Source: Ophioceras dolichostomum
Lineage: Eukaryota > Ascomycota > Sordariomycetes > Magnaporthales > Ophioceraceae
Reading direction: 5' to 3'
Assembly (NCBI GenBank): GCA_003049485.1
Contig: PYST01000054.1
Coordinates: 6,785 to 70,784 of the forward strand
Length of the DNA: 64,000 nt
A program made the translations under genes and the position numbers. A model generated the notes under the pieces. That model did no database searches, was not told the origin of the DNA, and worked only from the letters and a program-made list of their open reading frames with translations. Positions 1-11,380 of the stretch are shown here, piece by piece (position 1 is the stretch's first letter; every line of letters begins with the position of its first letter).

Positions 1-58
1 GGGTGGAAGCGCCGCTGCCGCCGCTGCCGCCACTGTCGCCACCAGGAGAGTAGGCCAT
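1..58 (-). CDS. 5' end of a gene running off the window
   Basis: On the minus strand an ATG at 58-56 opens a frame that stays open to the window edge and encodes a short Gly/Ser-rich, low-complexity N-terminus (MAYSPGGDSGGSGGSGAST). Only 19 codons are visible, so no family can be assigned. The roughly 1 kb to its right has the character of a fungal promoter and leader. Such Gly/Ser-rich starts also occur by chance in GGC-repeat DNA, so this is a tentative call. Confidence 0.35.
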   Translation of the reverse strand, partial: MAYSPGGDSGGSGGSGAST

Positions 59-1103
59 GGTCGCACCCGGCGCAAACGGTGCGGGCTGTGCAGTAGTCTT
101 TTTTGCCGTTCCCGCTTGCTTGCTCTTGTGAGTGCTCCTCGCAGACTGCTCGGGTCAATGCACGTGAGAGCGCGGACGGGATACCACCTTTTGGTCCTTT
201 GGGTACGGAAGTACGGGCCACCGGGGGGCGGGACAGAGTTCATGATGGTGTGTGGTGGGCGGATTAATTTTTCTTGGGGTCGGGGTGCAGCGAGTGGGCA
301 GCAATCGCCGCAACCGGTGGTCTGCTCTGCTGCAGGTCGGGAGGCGGTGGCAGTGCCTGTGCGCCATTGTACGACGATGCGAGTGGGAGGCAAGCAGGTA
401 GAGGTGGTGCAGGTGACCGTTTTGGCTGGCAGTTCCTTTTTTCTGTTTTTTCCTGCATATTCGTGGGAAAGCAGACGAGAAAGAAGCTAGGACGGCTGCA
501 GGAAGCTGAAAAGGGAACCCAACCCTGAACTCGCTCCTGAAGGGAGCTCCAGCCAGGCGAAACTGGATTAGCGGACATGGCGTCATCGCAACTTCTTCCA
601 ATCATGGTCGACCCTGCTGTCAGCACGCAAACGTGGTGGTGATATTGCGCCATGCCGAAGACCAATTCGCTAGCCGAATTCGAATCTTTTCCTTTTCCAA
701 GGTGTTCAAAAAAATTCTTCATTTCCTTGAAGAGTTATACGTGCATATAATACATACCTACCTAGATTTAAAGCAAAAGCAAAAAAAGACTGCTATGGGT
801 AGGACCAGGGTCGTTTTAACGTTGTGGAGACCGGCCCGAGCCGGCCCCGTTCCCCGCACAGGTTGAAGTTGTCTGAAATCTGAACACTGGCCGTGTGTTA
901 GCGGTTGACAGAGTTTAACGGTTCCAGGCACATGGTGCATAAAATATGGACCTGAATGTGAGAAATACGGATGGCATTCTACGTTATGTATCGTACTATG
1001 TAAACTCGTATACTTGACATTACTAAAAGTGCGAGCATCGTGCCTCAGAGACCTTGACCGAACGCTATACTGGTGCCACTGGTGGCCTGGTCTCGTTGGA
1101 CCC
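59..1103. other. intergenic, 5' of partial gene and 3' of esterase
   Basis: No convincing gene. The left part is probably the promoter/leader of the truncated minus-strand gene. The AT-richer stretch at about 940-1020 probably contains the 3' UTR and polyadenylation region of the esterase. Open frames here on both strands lack family resemblance and fungal-like codon use. Confidence 0.5.
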
Positions 1104-1990
1104 TCAGGTGCCCCTTTGCGCCAAGCTCTCCTTCAACACTTGGATGAGAACAGGCGAGAGTTTGGACGCAATGATATCGTCTCCCGCAGCGTTGGGATGC
1201 ACGCCATCCCGGAGAGCGGACGTGGGATATCCAGTAGCCACGTCAACCACGTATATCGGCGACTCGGTTTTGTTGAGTCCTGTCGCCCATGCTGGAATGC
1301 GGCCGTTGATCGCCGTGATGCCTGCTTGGCTGATTGGCAGTGGGATGACGGTATCGACCTGTATATCGGAGAGGATGTGTCAGTCAAGCTCATATAGTAG
1401 TCTGGTTTGTCTGGCACCATCTCACTCAATTTCCACATGAAGTCTCATAGGGCGGTTCAGACGTACAATGATCTTGACCTTGGGGTTCTTCTCCCTGAGC
1501 TGGCTCACGATGCTGGTATAAGCCGCCATGATGTCGTCGGTGGTCCTCCGGTTGTTGACGTCGTTAGTGCCCAGCATGAAGTTGACGACGTCCGGTACGT
1601 TGCGCTGCAGCCAGCCGGGCAGGTTCGTGCGTGCGATGTTGATGGCGAGAAATCCCGAGTGGCCCTCATGGTGCTTGTCCCAAGCACTGTCCTTAGCACG
1701 GCAGTTCTGTGTGTTACTCGTCGACGAGCCCACGAACTCGACCGAGCTGGTGAGGTCCGCGGCCTTCAGGTTGTCCCAGACTGTCGCACGCCAGCAGGTA
1801 ATCTCGGTGATGCTATCACCAAGGGGCACTATGTTTTGTTAGCTTGGCCAGGCATGTTGAAGTCGGAAAGGCCTGAGAGGAGAGTCCACACAAGAACCAT
1901 AGGGATGAACGTACTGAACTTGAGCTTGGTTTGACAGAGGGCCTGGCTAGCGAACAGGGCCGAGACAAGCAGCACTATGCGGGAATGCAT
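1104..1990 (-). CDS. secreted CE3-type SGNH/GDSL carbohydrate esterase
   Basis: Three exons on the minus strand: 1990-1915, 1828-1467 and 1358-1104, giving 230 aa. Introns are 86 and 108 bp (GTACGT...CTAAC...TAG and GTACGT...CAG), and the first one splits the ATG codon of 'FMPLGDS'. Residues 1-19 form a signal peptide (MHSRIVLLVSALFASQALC). Block I is MPLGDSITE with the nucleophile near Ser31, block III is the GTND motif, and block V is DGVHPNAAGD with the catalytic Asp/His near 197 and 200. This order and the short length match carbohydrate esterase family 3, whose members deacetylate xylan outside the cell. The split signal-peptide exon is needed to give a secreted product. Substrate is inferred from family only. 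Confidence 0.88.
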
Positions 1991-3320
1991 GTTGGAGAGA
2001 TCTAGGTGGCAGCAGGCTGGGACACGGTAAGGCACGTGAGGACTGGAAATATCGGGTGCTGGTCGTTCAAGGGGGAACAGAGGGGACCGAGGACCTGGCC
2101 AGGAGCCCCTGAAATATATAACTGCGTACATCCTATTACTTTGTTCACATCGGCTCTCGGCGTGAGGAGACGGGGAATTGGAGATTGGCCGCCGGCCGAG
2201 TGGAACTTGGGACTCGGGATATAGGCTATTATTGCATGGGCGGCTGATGCCAATGAATTGCGGCGGGGACAAGCCGCTTTTATCAGAGCTTTATTAGAAC
2301 GACGGAGAGCCCAAACTGGGAAACCATATCGTTGACCCCCGGTTCTCCAAATTATCATGACGCGGGGCGCTGGCCTTGGCAGGGCCGGATCATTGTGTTT
2401 GGGGCGCCGAGCCACGTGGTGAGCACATTGACGGACAGGTAGGCTCAGAGCAACGCAATCTCCATATATCGACTCTCACCCTTCCGTCCATTGAAGCCCC
2501 GTACGTCCGGACAGATGGATTGTCAGTTCTCGCAAGATTAGCCCCTGATGATTCGGAGCCGAAGGGAGCAGCATCCGGAGGACACTTTGAGTAGTTCCTT
2601 TTTGCCGGGCGTGCTGGGAGACCGGATGCTGAAAGCGGCCGGCGGAATTATCCACCGCTGTTCCCGCTTTAGTAACAAGGAGCTCTAGCCCCGATGTTCC
2701 TCCAATTGACTGCTCTGTCCGCCAATCCCATGAGTGAGTGAAATGACCAGCGGCCATTCACCAGGGAGAGCAAACTGCTGAGGCAGGAAGGTTGCGGTGG
2801 AGGTTCCATTCCGTCGAATAGCCCCTGGAAGCTTATTGGCTCAATGCGTGATGGAGCTAACAGCTTGACCGACCGGCGAACGTAGCCGGGGTGGAGGGGC
2901 CGATGCGGCGACCGGCTTGAGTTTTGCGCCGGTCCTCGGCCGGCGATCACGCCATAGACACATTGCCCGCGGTCTCCAAAATGAATGGTCCGCCGAGTTA
3001 CACGGAGCCTTACCGGTCTCTTGTGTAGCTTCTGTCTCAACACGCCATTGGTCCGGACCCTTGGTTCCAGGAGGAACTTGTTTCTTTTTTGCGGCAACCA
3101 CAGCAAACACTAAAGCTAGTAGACCACCAATTCTAGACTTGGAGCAAACAGCACCAAAGGAAGAGGGTTCTCGCCAGTTTCTGACTGCCCGATTCTATCT
3201 TTCTTCATTTGCTCTCAGGCGGGCATGAAGTTGAAACAACGACTTCGGGAGCACGAACGCAAAGTCTGACTTCATCTTTACCTATCCATCCGGACTCTTC
3301 AGATCAGCACCAAAGCAACA
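1991..3320. other. divergent intergenic region
   Basis: A 1.3 kb spacer between two divergently transcribed genes, the minus-strand esterase and the plus-strand PTH11-like receptor, so it should carry both promoters. I see no further gene. Frames of up to about 145 codons overlap on both strands without family resemblance. Confidence 0.55.
2115..2120 (-). promoter_or_regulatory. TATA-like box of the CE3 esterase
   Basis: A TATATA run about 125 bp upstream of the esterase ATG on the same strand, at a plausible distance for a fungal TATA element with a short leader. Confidence 0.4.
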
Positions 3321-4844
3321 ATGGCGGGGTTGGGTGGCAACATGAGCGGCAACATGAGCGTCCAGCAGTTCCCGCCTGGCTACCTGACAGAATACAGAGG
3401 CCGGGAACTCTTCGAGACGCCCATATCGCTCCTCTCCACTAATACTCTCCTTGTCAGCCTGCGCCTGATCGCGAGGAGATTCCACCAGCGCAAATTCGAA
3501 GCGGACGACGGTCTGATACTCGCAGCATACCTTCTCAATGTTGGGATGTGCGCCTTAGCAATGGGTACAAACTTCTTTCCCTGAAACTACTGACAACCCG
3601 ACCGCCACAGCAGCAGGTCAGGTCAGGGGCTGATCACCAAGGGATCCCAACAAACAGCAATGACGACATTCGGCGGCGCGGGCCGCCACGTCGTGGCCGT
3701 CGATCTACCCACGCAGGCGACTTGGGCGAAGTCGCTGTACGCGTTCGAGCTCATGTACTTCCTCGCCACTCCGCTCCCAAGACTGTCGATGCTCCTCCTA
3801 TACCTCCGGGTTTTCAACTGGCGAGGCCCGGAGCGCGCGTTCATGATCGGCATAGTTGTGGTCTTGGTGATGTCCCAAATCGCCTATTTCTTCACGGCTA
3901 TGTTCCAGTGCACGCCGATCGCGTACTGGTGGCTTCGACAATCCACCAACGGCTACTGCATCAACCATCAGACGTTCTTCCGCACCACGCCCCTCCCCAT
4001 GATATGCCTGGATGTCCTCACTATGGCGTTGCCTATGCCGACCATATGGAAGCTTCAGCTCCCCCTATCCAAGAAGTTTGCGCTGGCGGGGATGTTCTTC
4101 AGTGGAGTACTGTGAGTCTCTACGTTCGGATAAACTGTTTTCCAAGATCTCCCAAAACAGGAGAACTGTTTAGACGCCACAGTGTAATAACAATGCCCAA
4201 TGAATACAGCGGAATTCTCGCCTCGATCATCCGAGCCTATCTTTTCTACAACAGGGACAGTTTCAAGGACTTCACTTGTAAGGGCTTCTTCACGCTCCAC
4301 TCCAAAGTACCCGAACAGAACGGAAAATCATCCCCCCATGGCCCCCCTTAAAAAACGAAGGCGAATACTGACACGCGCCATCATCGAACTCGCCACAGGG
4401 GGCTCCGTCGACGTCATCAAATGGTCCATCACCGAACTCGGCGCGAACATCGACACCGCCTGCCTCCCGCACCTCCGTCCGCTGATATCGTACTACACCC
4501 CCGCCGTCGTCAAGAAGTGGGTACGAGGCATCTTCGCGCGCGTCTCGACCGCAGCCACGACGGCCACGAGGGCGAGGACGGCCATGCAGCGCAGGAAGAG
4601 CATGGCGGCGACGCGCGGCAACGCCACCGCCAACATCGGCCTGACCACCGTCACCATCACGGCCGGTGAGGCGCTCGACAACAGCGAGCAGAGCACGGCG
4701 ACGTACGTCGGCTCTGAGCTCCCCTCCCCGATCTTCGAAGCGGATGAGGCGGACGTCGCGGATGAGAAGTTGGTTGGGCCCCTTAGAGGAGGCATTCTAG
4801 TGACGGAGTTGATTACTGTCACTACGGAGACTCAGGAGGTGTAG
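3321..4844 (+). CDS. PTH11-like seven-transmembrane protein (fungal rhodopsin-like)
   Basis: Four exons: 3321-3564, 3658-4111, 4210-4277 and 4399-4844, 403 aa. All splice phases agree: the first junction forms GCA in 'LAMAMTTFG', the third forms TGG in 'DFTW'. The hydrophobic part follows the fungal PTH11-type pattern of seven helices, including FGGAGRH after helix 2, a LYAFELMYFLATPLPRLSML helix, an extracellular Cys pair region around FQCTPIAYWW...CINH, then PMICLDVLTMALPMPTIW and an IASI-like RAYLF segment. The ATG context has a short Asn/Met-rich tail. No CFEM domain precedes it. The C-terminus is long, cytoplasmic, Ala/Thr-rich and basic. Family members sense surface or host cues at the plasma membrane. 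The ligand is unknown. Confidence 0.88.
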
Positions 4845-5188
4845 GGGTCGGGGGAGGGAAGGACACTGTGATGTAACTACTTGCACACACACCTCTTGAC
4901 GTGCCTTATTCTTTAGTTACATAATATGAATTTAGACACGATTTTCTGTACTCTTGAGCTTCACGCCATCTCCAGACCAACCCGCCGTCCGTTGGTTACC
5001 CTCGTACTCACAAGCCACTACTGCTGCACATAACTTGTGAAAGCAAAGGGAGATGTCTGCGTCCGTGGGACCTAGGTGCTTAATTTTCGTGTAAGTACTC
5101 GTACCTATTAGGTTGGCAGCGCTAAAGCTGCAGTACATTCAACGAAGCTGAATCTCTTGACAGACTATAAGCGGTAGGTACTGGGCAT
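4845..5188. other. convergent intergenic spacer
   Basis: 3' flanks of the receptor gene and the broken phosphotransferase gene. No additional coding signal seen. Confidence 0.5.
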
Positions 5189-6206
5189 TTACCGAGTGGC
5201 GGTGACTGTGGCGAGGCGGCCGTTGAACCGGCTACGAAATCCTACGACACCTTGCCTCTTGTAGTGAGGTTCGCTCCCTAGACCCTGCCAGTCCGCCCAC
5301 TCCTCCGCGACATTGGGAGATCTATTCTCTTCCAATAGTTTGGCAACCCTGACTCTGTAGTCCTCTCGCTCCTCCATCTCATCCTCAGGAACGTCGAGCC
5401 CGCTCAACACGCAGAATTTCGTCGCGATTCACTCCTTTGGTACGAAACCCGCCGTCTCCCAGTCGACCACGCCTATGATCCGGCCGGCGGCGGCATTCAC
5501 GATGTTGTTGGGCGGCGAGGTCGCAGTGGGAGAACATGAACGACGAGCAGTCCATATTCAGCTCGCGGCAGGTGCGGAGATGGGCTGCAGGACTAAAGTC
5601 TTTCGAATTCGAGGGCGTCAGATATTCGTCCGCCAGGTCTGCGCCGTCGACGCCAGATATCGTGTCGCCGCGCCACTGAGAAATCCCTTTGCAAATCGAC
5701 AACACTTGGGCAGTGATGTTTTGTTTGGTCTCCTCCCTCCACGACGCCCACGCCTGGCCGAGCGTCTGGCCACGGATCCTGCTGATAAAAATGTAGTACT
5801 GATCGTCGAGCTCGGCGTGGTGGTAGACGAAGGGGACGGCAAAGCTGAGGGGTCGTTCGTTCAGGGAGTCCAACGTGACGTGCGCTCGCGTCGCGTTCGG
5901 CGCTGCTTGGTACGCCGTTTTGACTTTGAGGATCGCCTCGCCCATTGCCCAGACCGCAGACTGGTTGCCGACATCGTAGAGAAGCTTGAAAGGGTTCGTG
6001 GAGGGGAGCGGTTGGGAGTCGGGTGGTGGCTGAGGGGCGCTTGTGATGATGAAGATCGACCCCGCACCATCACTCCAGCAAGCAAGTGCGCCGATGCCGG
6101 GGCCAGGCGGTGAGGCGGCTTGTCGCGAGAGGGAAAGCCTGCCACCAATGATCCAAGAATTCTGGTCGACCTGGCGGATCGAGTCTCTTGGGGGCTGCGC
6201 CGCCAT
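5189..6206 (-). pseudogene. broken aminoglycoside-phosphotransferase-like (APH) kinase gene
   Basis: From ATG at 6206 the frame encodes an APH/protein-kinase-like protein with 'AVWAMGEAILKVK', 'IRGQTLGQAWASW' and the start of the catalytic loop, FSHCDLA. At about 5511-5516 one extra base shifts the frame. The expected continuation of the loop (Asn, then the downstream Asp-Trp-Glu metal/ATP motif) reads in the next frame. In that frame a TGA at 5431-5429 interrupts before CVLSGLDVPEDE, after which the C-terminal part (to 5189) resumes well conserved. TGA at that point is one base from a Trp codon (inference). Both lesions hit the C-terminal third, so a catalytic product is unlikely. The frame as it stands ends at 5385. 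Two separate lesions argue against a single sequencing error, but either base could be checked. Confidence 0.75.
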
Positions 6207-6614
6207 GGCTACCTAGGTGGGCACGATTCGACGGCGGACAAGAGGACACGGCTAGTTTCTAGCTGTTTGAGGAGGGGTACGCTGGCAGGTGTGAAAATAA
6301 GAAAGTTGGAACGAAGCAAAAACAAAAAACCGAATCAAACTAAACCCGCTAGTACTAGTAATTACTAGACGGTTCTATTACCCACTTAGAAGGGTCACAC
6401 AGAGATCTAGGGTCATCCCGCCGTGGGTGTCGGTGCTAATATCACGAGGACGTGGCGTTCAGAACTCACTCTGCCTTTATTACGAAACACCTTGGACATC
6501 GAATATGGGAATTTGAATACTACTAATATAATAGGAGACCGAAGTAGCTAGTGTGATAACTCCGTAGGAACTTGGTACTGCTAGGTTGGAATGTGGGACG
6601 TCACGCATGCCCTC
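6207..6614. other. intergenic, AT-richer, left flank of LTR
   Basis: About 400 bp upstream of the broken kinase gene. AT-rich, no open frame of note. It ends at the 5-bp duplication CCCTC (6610-6614) that flanks the solo LTR. Confidence 0.5.
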
Positions 6615-6847
6615 TGTTGAACCACGGTTGGGTGCACTTCCGTGCACCCACGTGGACGAGTTGCCTCAGTCACCAAGGCAGCCCCCTCGACAGACCTTAG
6701 GTCACGTGGGCCCCTTGGAATCGCTTACAAAAGCGATTCCTCCGACTCACGTGTAGACTAGCTTTACTCTTCCCTGTACATCATCAGAATCAACAGATTG
6801 GTTTACCACGCGCGTGTTTGCTTTTTCCCCTTGAAGCCCAACCAACA
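6615..6847 (+). mobile_element. solo LTR, 233-bp family, copy 1 (diverged)
   Basis: A 233-bp unit beginning TGTTGAACCA and ending CCAACCAACA, with the canonical TG...CA ends and TGTTG/CAACA inverted termini of an LTR. It is flanked by perfect 5-bp duplications CCCTC at 6610-6614 and 6848-6852. It aligns end to end with the units at 53085 and 55970 but is clearly more diverged. Inside are a short hairpin (GGGTGCAC...GTGCACCC) and a TATA-like TTACAAAAGC. No internal retrotransposon region follows, so this is a solo LTR left by LTR-LTR recombination. TGTTG/CAACA ends are common in Ty1/copia, but superfamily cannot be proved from an LTR alone. Confidence 0.88.
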
Positions 6848-9265
6848 CCCTCAGCATTTTCTCCTGTCGTCGTCCGCTATCCCCCGTTTCCTCACCTTCG
6901 AGCGGACGGGGAACTTCTTTTGGCACGACAGGTTCGCGGCTCTTTCTTATGGTCGGCATTACAATGGAGCCTGGCACCTGCTATCAGTCCTGAGCAGTAG
7001 CAGGACCCAGACTAACTTGAAATTTTGATTCCCCTCGTGATAATTTAGGTTCGCTCCAGCCCGGCCAGGGGTCTCCTTCACTGCTAGGAAAGATGATTTG
7101 CCTACCTAGTACTAACTATTGCCATGTCAAGCTGAGACGAGACTCGCCTGGTACTATTATTGTACTGTTGTGGCACGCGGGGATTCGAAGGAGACGCGTC
7201 CCGGCGCCCCGGAAGAAGCCGCTTTTCTAGAGGACGCGACGCGTATGAATTAGTAGCACGCAGACGTGTGGTAGATCCTGGACGTTTCGGCACCGCGTTC
7301 TTTTTTGGTTTGATACAATCTCTTTACGCCCGATTCATCTCAGTCTGTGCAGTCTCGACTCCTTCCTTCCAACATAAAGGCATTTTGAGAAATACTAGAT
7401 TTTTTCCGCACACAGAGTCTCGAGGTGACATTCCTTCCTTCTTCCCCCCCGCCAGGTATTCCCCACAGCACCTGTTCTCTCTTCATTCCCACCCACGAAG
7501 ATTCGACCCCAAGTGCCCTGTCGCCCAGGCGCTCTTCGAGACATCTAGTACTATCGAATCTCTCTTCGACATCTCGACATTTCGACATATCGACGTATTG
7601 AATCTCCGAGTCTCTTTGACATATCGACATATCGAACCTCCGGGTTTGTTTGACATCTCGACATCTCGACATATCGAGTCTCACATTATTGAGAATCACA
7701 CAGAGGCTTTTCAAACGTCGACCCCCCCCCCCCCCGGACCAAGATTACTACTCGTACATGAGACACCATGGCTACGAATACTCTGAGTTAACTTAAGCGC
7801 TGCACGTCGGCATGGTGGTGGCCTGGCCGAAAATGCTCGTCGACTTGAAAGCTATGTTGACGGCGGCAGGTGCAACGGCTAACGATGGGGCAAAACATGA
7901 AACGGATGGAAAAACAGGCCGGGTAGTGCCGCGCCTGCCGCACCTGAAGACCCTGCGTGTCGACACGTGGAGTCCCCGCCTCCTGAGGAGGTGAGGACGC
8001 TCCGGTGGGCATTCGCCCGCTTAGGGGTGAACTTTGAGGTGGGGCCGGTGCCGGAGAACAGTGCGCCCAGGGGGATGCTGGGGCCGCGGCCGGGATGCCC
8101 TGGATGGGTTTGAATTCCGTCGGTAGAATATCGTCTGGAGGATGAATGGAAAAGGTCAGATGGTTCTATGTCCTCGTCAGCATCCTCGGCTACCAACCCA
8201 TCTCCGCGCACTGGGACCGCGTCGCCCAGGCTACGGCCAACTGCATCAACAAGCTCAGCCTCTTCCTCGCCGCGTCCGTGCCAAATAGATGTATGGGGCG
8301 TCATCATCCTGCTGGCCCCATCCGCGTCATCATCCGTCTTCAGAAGTTCTCGCGGTCTCGCCGTTATCACGTTTCGCGGCTGGAGGATTGTGAGCACTAC
8401 CCCCTGCCCCTTTTGACTCAACTCTCCGCGATGTGGCTAACTTACGATACTCTCACCGTACAGTGTCATCACCAACGCCACGTACGCATGCCTGTGCCCT
8501 CACCGTCAACCTCTTCAGTAGTGACAGCGGCACCTTCGGCTTTTCTATTGAGCTCGGCTAGATGTACGCTGAGCGCTGTCCCTGTGCGTTGTCGCCGCCT
8601 CTGCTAGCATCCTGAAGCCATTCTTCGCCCAGCACCTCAGCTGTCAACGCGATCCAGGAGGTCGCCGTCCCACACGACAAGGGTCTTGCGAGCTACGTGG
8701 CGAGGTGAGGTTTTTGCGGGAAAAGTTCTGCGTTACAAACAAGGACCGCCCAGTGGTGCAAAAGGGTGCCTATCAAATTCGATCCTCCCCGGCTCACACT
8801 TTGACGCCTGATAAGTTGACAGAACTGGCTACATGTAACTACGATAATCTGCCCCCTTATTTGTGCTCTAGCCCACCCAGCTCCACGCAAGAGTCATGAT
8901 GCTCAAAGAGTTGGACTACTTCCTCGGTTTAGCTGCGGGTATCCCGGTGATGGTCATGGGGACTCAGGTGGTAAGAAACCTTTTAGATAGGCCAGTTTGC
9001 GGTTGTTCCTCTCTTGATATTCTGGCTGCAATAGGCTACATGTCTGTCTCTGGTCATTGTCTGTCAAAATCTAAGATGCTATCTCGAGTCTCCTCATCCA
9101 TGCCAGCCTGCCTGACCTAGACCTTGGTTCTTCAAATACTACCTGTTTGCTCGTTGTTTGTTCACTGCTACTAAAGTCTCGTCCTACCTTGGATAGAGAA
9201 GACCGAAATCATCTTCGTTGGTAGTGCAACGAAGAAATTCTCCTTTCCGTTGCCATTAAATCCGC
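6848..9265. other. gene-poor region with weak coding relics
   Basis: No complete gene could be built. It holds the CGACAT array and a run of about 14 C at 7722-7735. There are also short fungal-codon-like stretches: 8155-8275 on the plus strand (VLVSILGYQPISAHWDRV...), 8655-8700 (AIQEVAVPHDKGLASYVAR before a GTGAGG) and 8895-8970 (MMLKELDYFLGLAAG...). These may be exons of a decayed or unrecognised gene. I cannot join them without frame breaks. Confidence 0.4.
7565..7680. repeat. degenerate CGACAT tandem array
   Basis: Repeated units of the type TCGACAT(A/C/T)TCGACAT, interspersed with 'GAATCTCCGAG' and 'GAACCTCCGGG' variants, run for about 115 bp. It looks like an imperfect minisatellite with a higher-order unit of about 50 bp. 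Confidence 0.7.
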
Positions 9266-11380
9266 TCACTCCGAGTCCTCGGCATCCGACGCCTCGTCCG
9301 AAAACAGGTCGGCGTAAGCCTTGACCAGCACCGTCTTCAACTCGAGGTTGCTCCCATCACTGCTGTTGCCCCATTTCACCAGCGCCGGGCTGCCGATCAG
9401 ACGCACCAAGCCCGCGCAGTCGCGCTCCCTGGAATCGCCCATCATGACGCCGACCTCGCCGCCCACCGCGGTCAGCATCGCCTCGACTTCCTCCAGACCG
9501 GGCTCTACCCCCCTGCCTTTGGCAGCAGCAGCAGTCGACTCGTCAGGCTCAGGCTCAGGCTCGTACCCGTCGCCGCGTGTCTTGTAGAAGTCCACGGCGC
9601 GCAGGTCCGGGGCCTCGACGGTGAAGCCGCAGCGCTCGCGCATGAGCATGCGAGAGAGCTTGATAGCCCGCAGGGTCGTCTGGCGTAGATGCTTGGCGAT
9701 CTCGCCCTGGCTGAGGATGTCGTAGACGGCGAGATCGTCGGACGGGAGGAGGAGCCCCGCCGCGGGGGCGGCGGCCGCCCCGCTAGAGCCAGAGTTAGAG
9801 CTAGAGCTCGAGACGGCCTTTGCGGCAGCTGCCCTCGCTGGGGCAACCATACCGTCAAAGACGAAGATGGAAAGCTCTCCGCGAATCCACTTTTGGACGT
9901 CGGCGTCGTCTATGGAGCCCTTAGGCCCGGGTTCGAGGGCTTGAAGCTGCTCGATGGTCATTGTGCGCCACTTAGCGGCTTTTGGGTCCTTGTCTGTCCG
10001 GAGGGGAGAGATGATTGTCAGTCTGCATCCGGGGACTAGTACTATTTTGTACTGTCAAAGGTATGAGAAGAGTCGGTGAGCACACTTACAATGCTTTGGG
10101 AAGAGATCTGCAAAGTTCAAGCCGCCGACGGCACCACCGGCGGTGCCACCAAACGACGCGAAAGGCCGAGACGAGTCGAAGAGTTTGTCCACGAAGAACT
10201 TCCACAGGGCCTGGCGGAGCATGAGCCTCCTCACATCGAGATCAAGCTGCGGGCCGTGGTTGCCGCGGGTGCTGCTGCTGCTGCTGCATCCCCCCTCAGC
10301 AACCGAGTCATCGGTAGCCTGGCGCTTGATCGGGACATCTTTGCTGTGTTTGAAGGCGTCAAAACTCTTAGACGATATAGCGGCACGGTTGATGGTGCCG
10401 GGCCACCACACCGCGGCGTCACCGCGACTGGCCGCCAGGCCCAACGGGTCGTCCATCACGCGGAGCTTCTTGCTCCACTCGGGCGCCTTGGCCAGCTTGC
10501 CGATGTCGCGGTTGAGCTGGTCGAAGACTTCCTTGATGATCTTGTCGAGCACGGGAGTGAACCTCTCGACGGACTCGAGGAGGTCGACAGAGAGCTTCTG
10601 AACCTGGCTGTCCTTCTCCTTGAATCTCTCCTGCTGCTGCTGCCAGATCGTCATGGCGTGGTTGAGGTCGTAGGCCTTCATCTGGCGAAGCAACAGGGTG
10701 GCCTGTTCGGTGTAGACGACTGTAGCCTCTCCAGTGGGTTGAACCTGGACGGTCACCACGTTGGGGACGGCGGCCGGCTGGTAGGCGACCGGCTGGTAGT
10801 CCGCCCGGGCGTCATAGTGTCCGTGGTCCTGGTGATGGTGATGGTGATGATAGCAGCGGGGTTGGTGGTAGCTAACGCCGTGAGAAGAGTGTTGGTGCTC
10901 GCTGGAGCGGACAGCAGAGCGTTTATCCTCTCCGCTTGTGGCAGAAGGCCGCTCTCCATCTCTCTCCTCGGCTCTCTCGGCCAGCTTTTCCCTGTCGCAT
11001 CTGGGCCCACGGGACGGGGCATGACCAGTGCCTCCGTAGTCGGTGTAGTACCGCTCATCGGGATCACGCTCCTCGTAGCGATGCTCAGTAGACCTGTGCT
11101 CACCGGGACGGGCCTCCGACCCAGCAGATGCATCGACGCGCTCATGCTCAGGGCTCCTGACATGCCGATAAGCGACCGGCCTGTCTGCGACGCCCACGAG
11201 GCCGGCATCCAGATCTTCGTCGCTTACGAGCGGCGCCGGATCGCCAGCGAGCCCAGCATTTGCGCTAGAGCCACCATCACGGTCGTCGGGATGAGAGCGC
11301 TGCTGGCTGTGCTCCCTCTGGTGGTGTTCGGGGTTGCGAGCTGGTTCGCGAGCCACCTTGTTTTTCGGTTTTTTGCCCAT
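9266..11380 (-). CDS. unrecognised protein with disordered His-rich N-terminus
   Basis: Two exons on the minus strand: 11380-10090 and 9993-9266, joined by a 96-bp GTAAGT...ACAG intron in phase 1 ('FPKHYKDPKAAKWR'), giving 672 aa. Residues 1-190 are charged, low-complexity and Arg/Glu/His-rich, with a run of six His (YHHHHHHQDH). The middle (about 220-320) is probably helical (ATLLLRQMKAYDLNHAMTIW..., then LSVDLLESVERFTPVLDKIIKEVFDQLN). A folded segment follows (VWWPGTINRAAISSKSFDAF) and an acidic C-terminal end (SDEASDAEDSE). No signal peptide or TM helix. The coherent C-terminal half and clean splice phase support a real nuclear or cytosolic protein. I do not recognise a domain. Confidence 0.75.
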
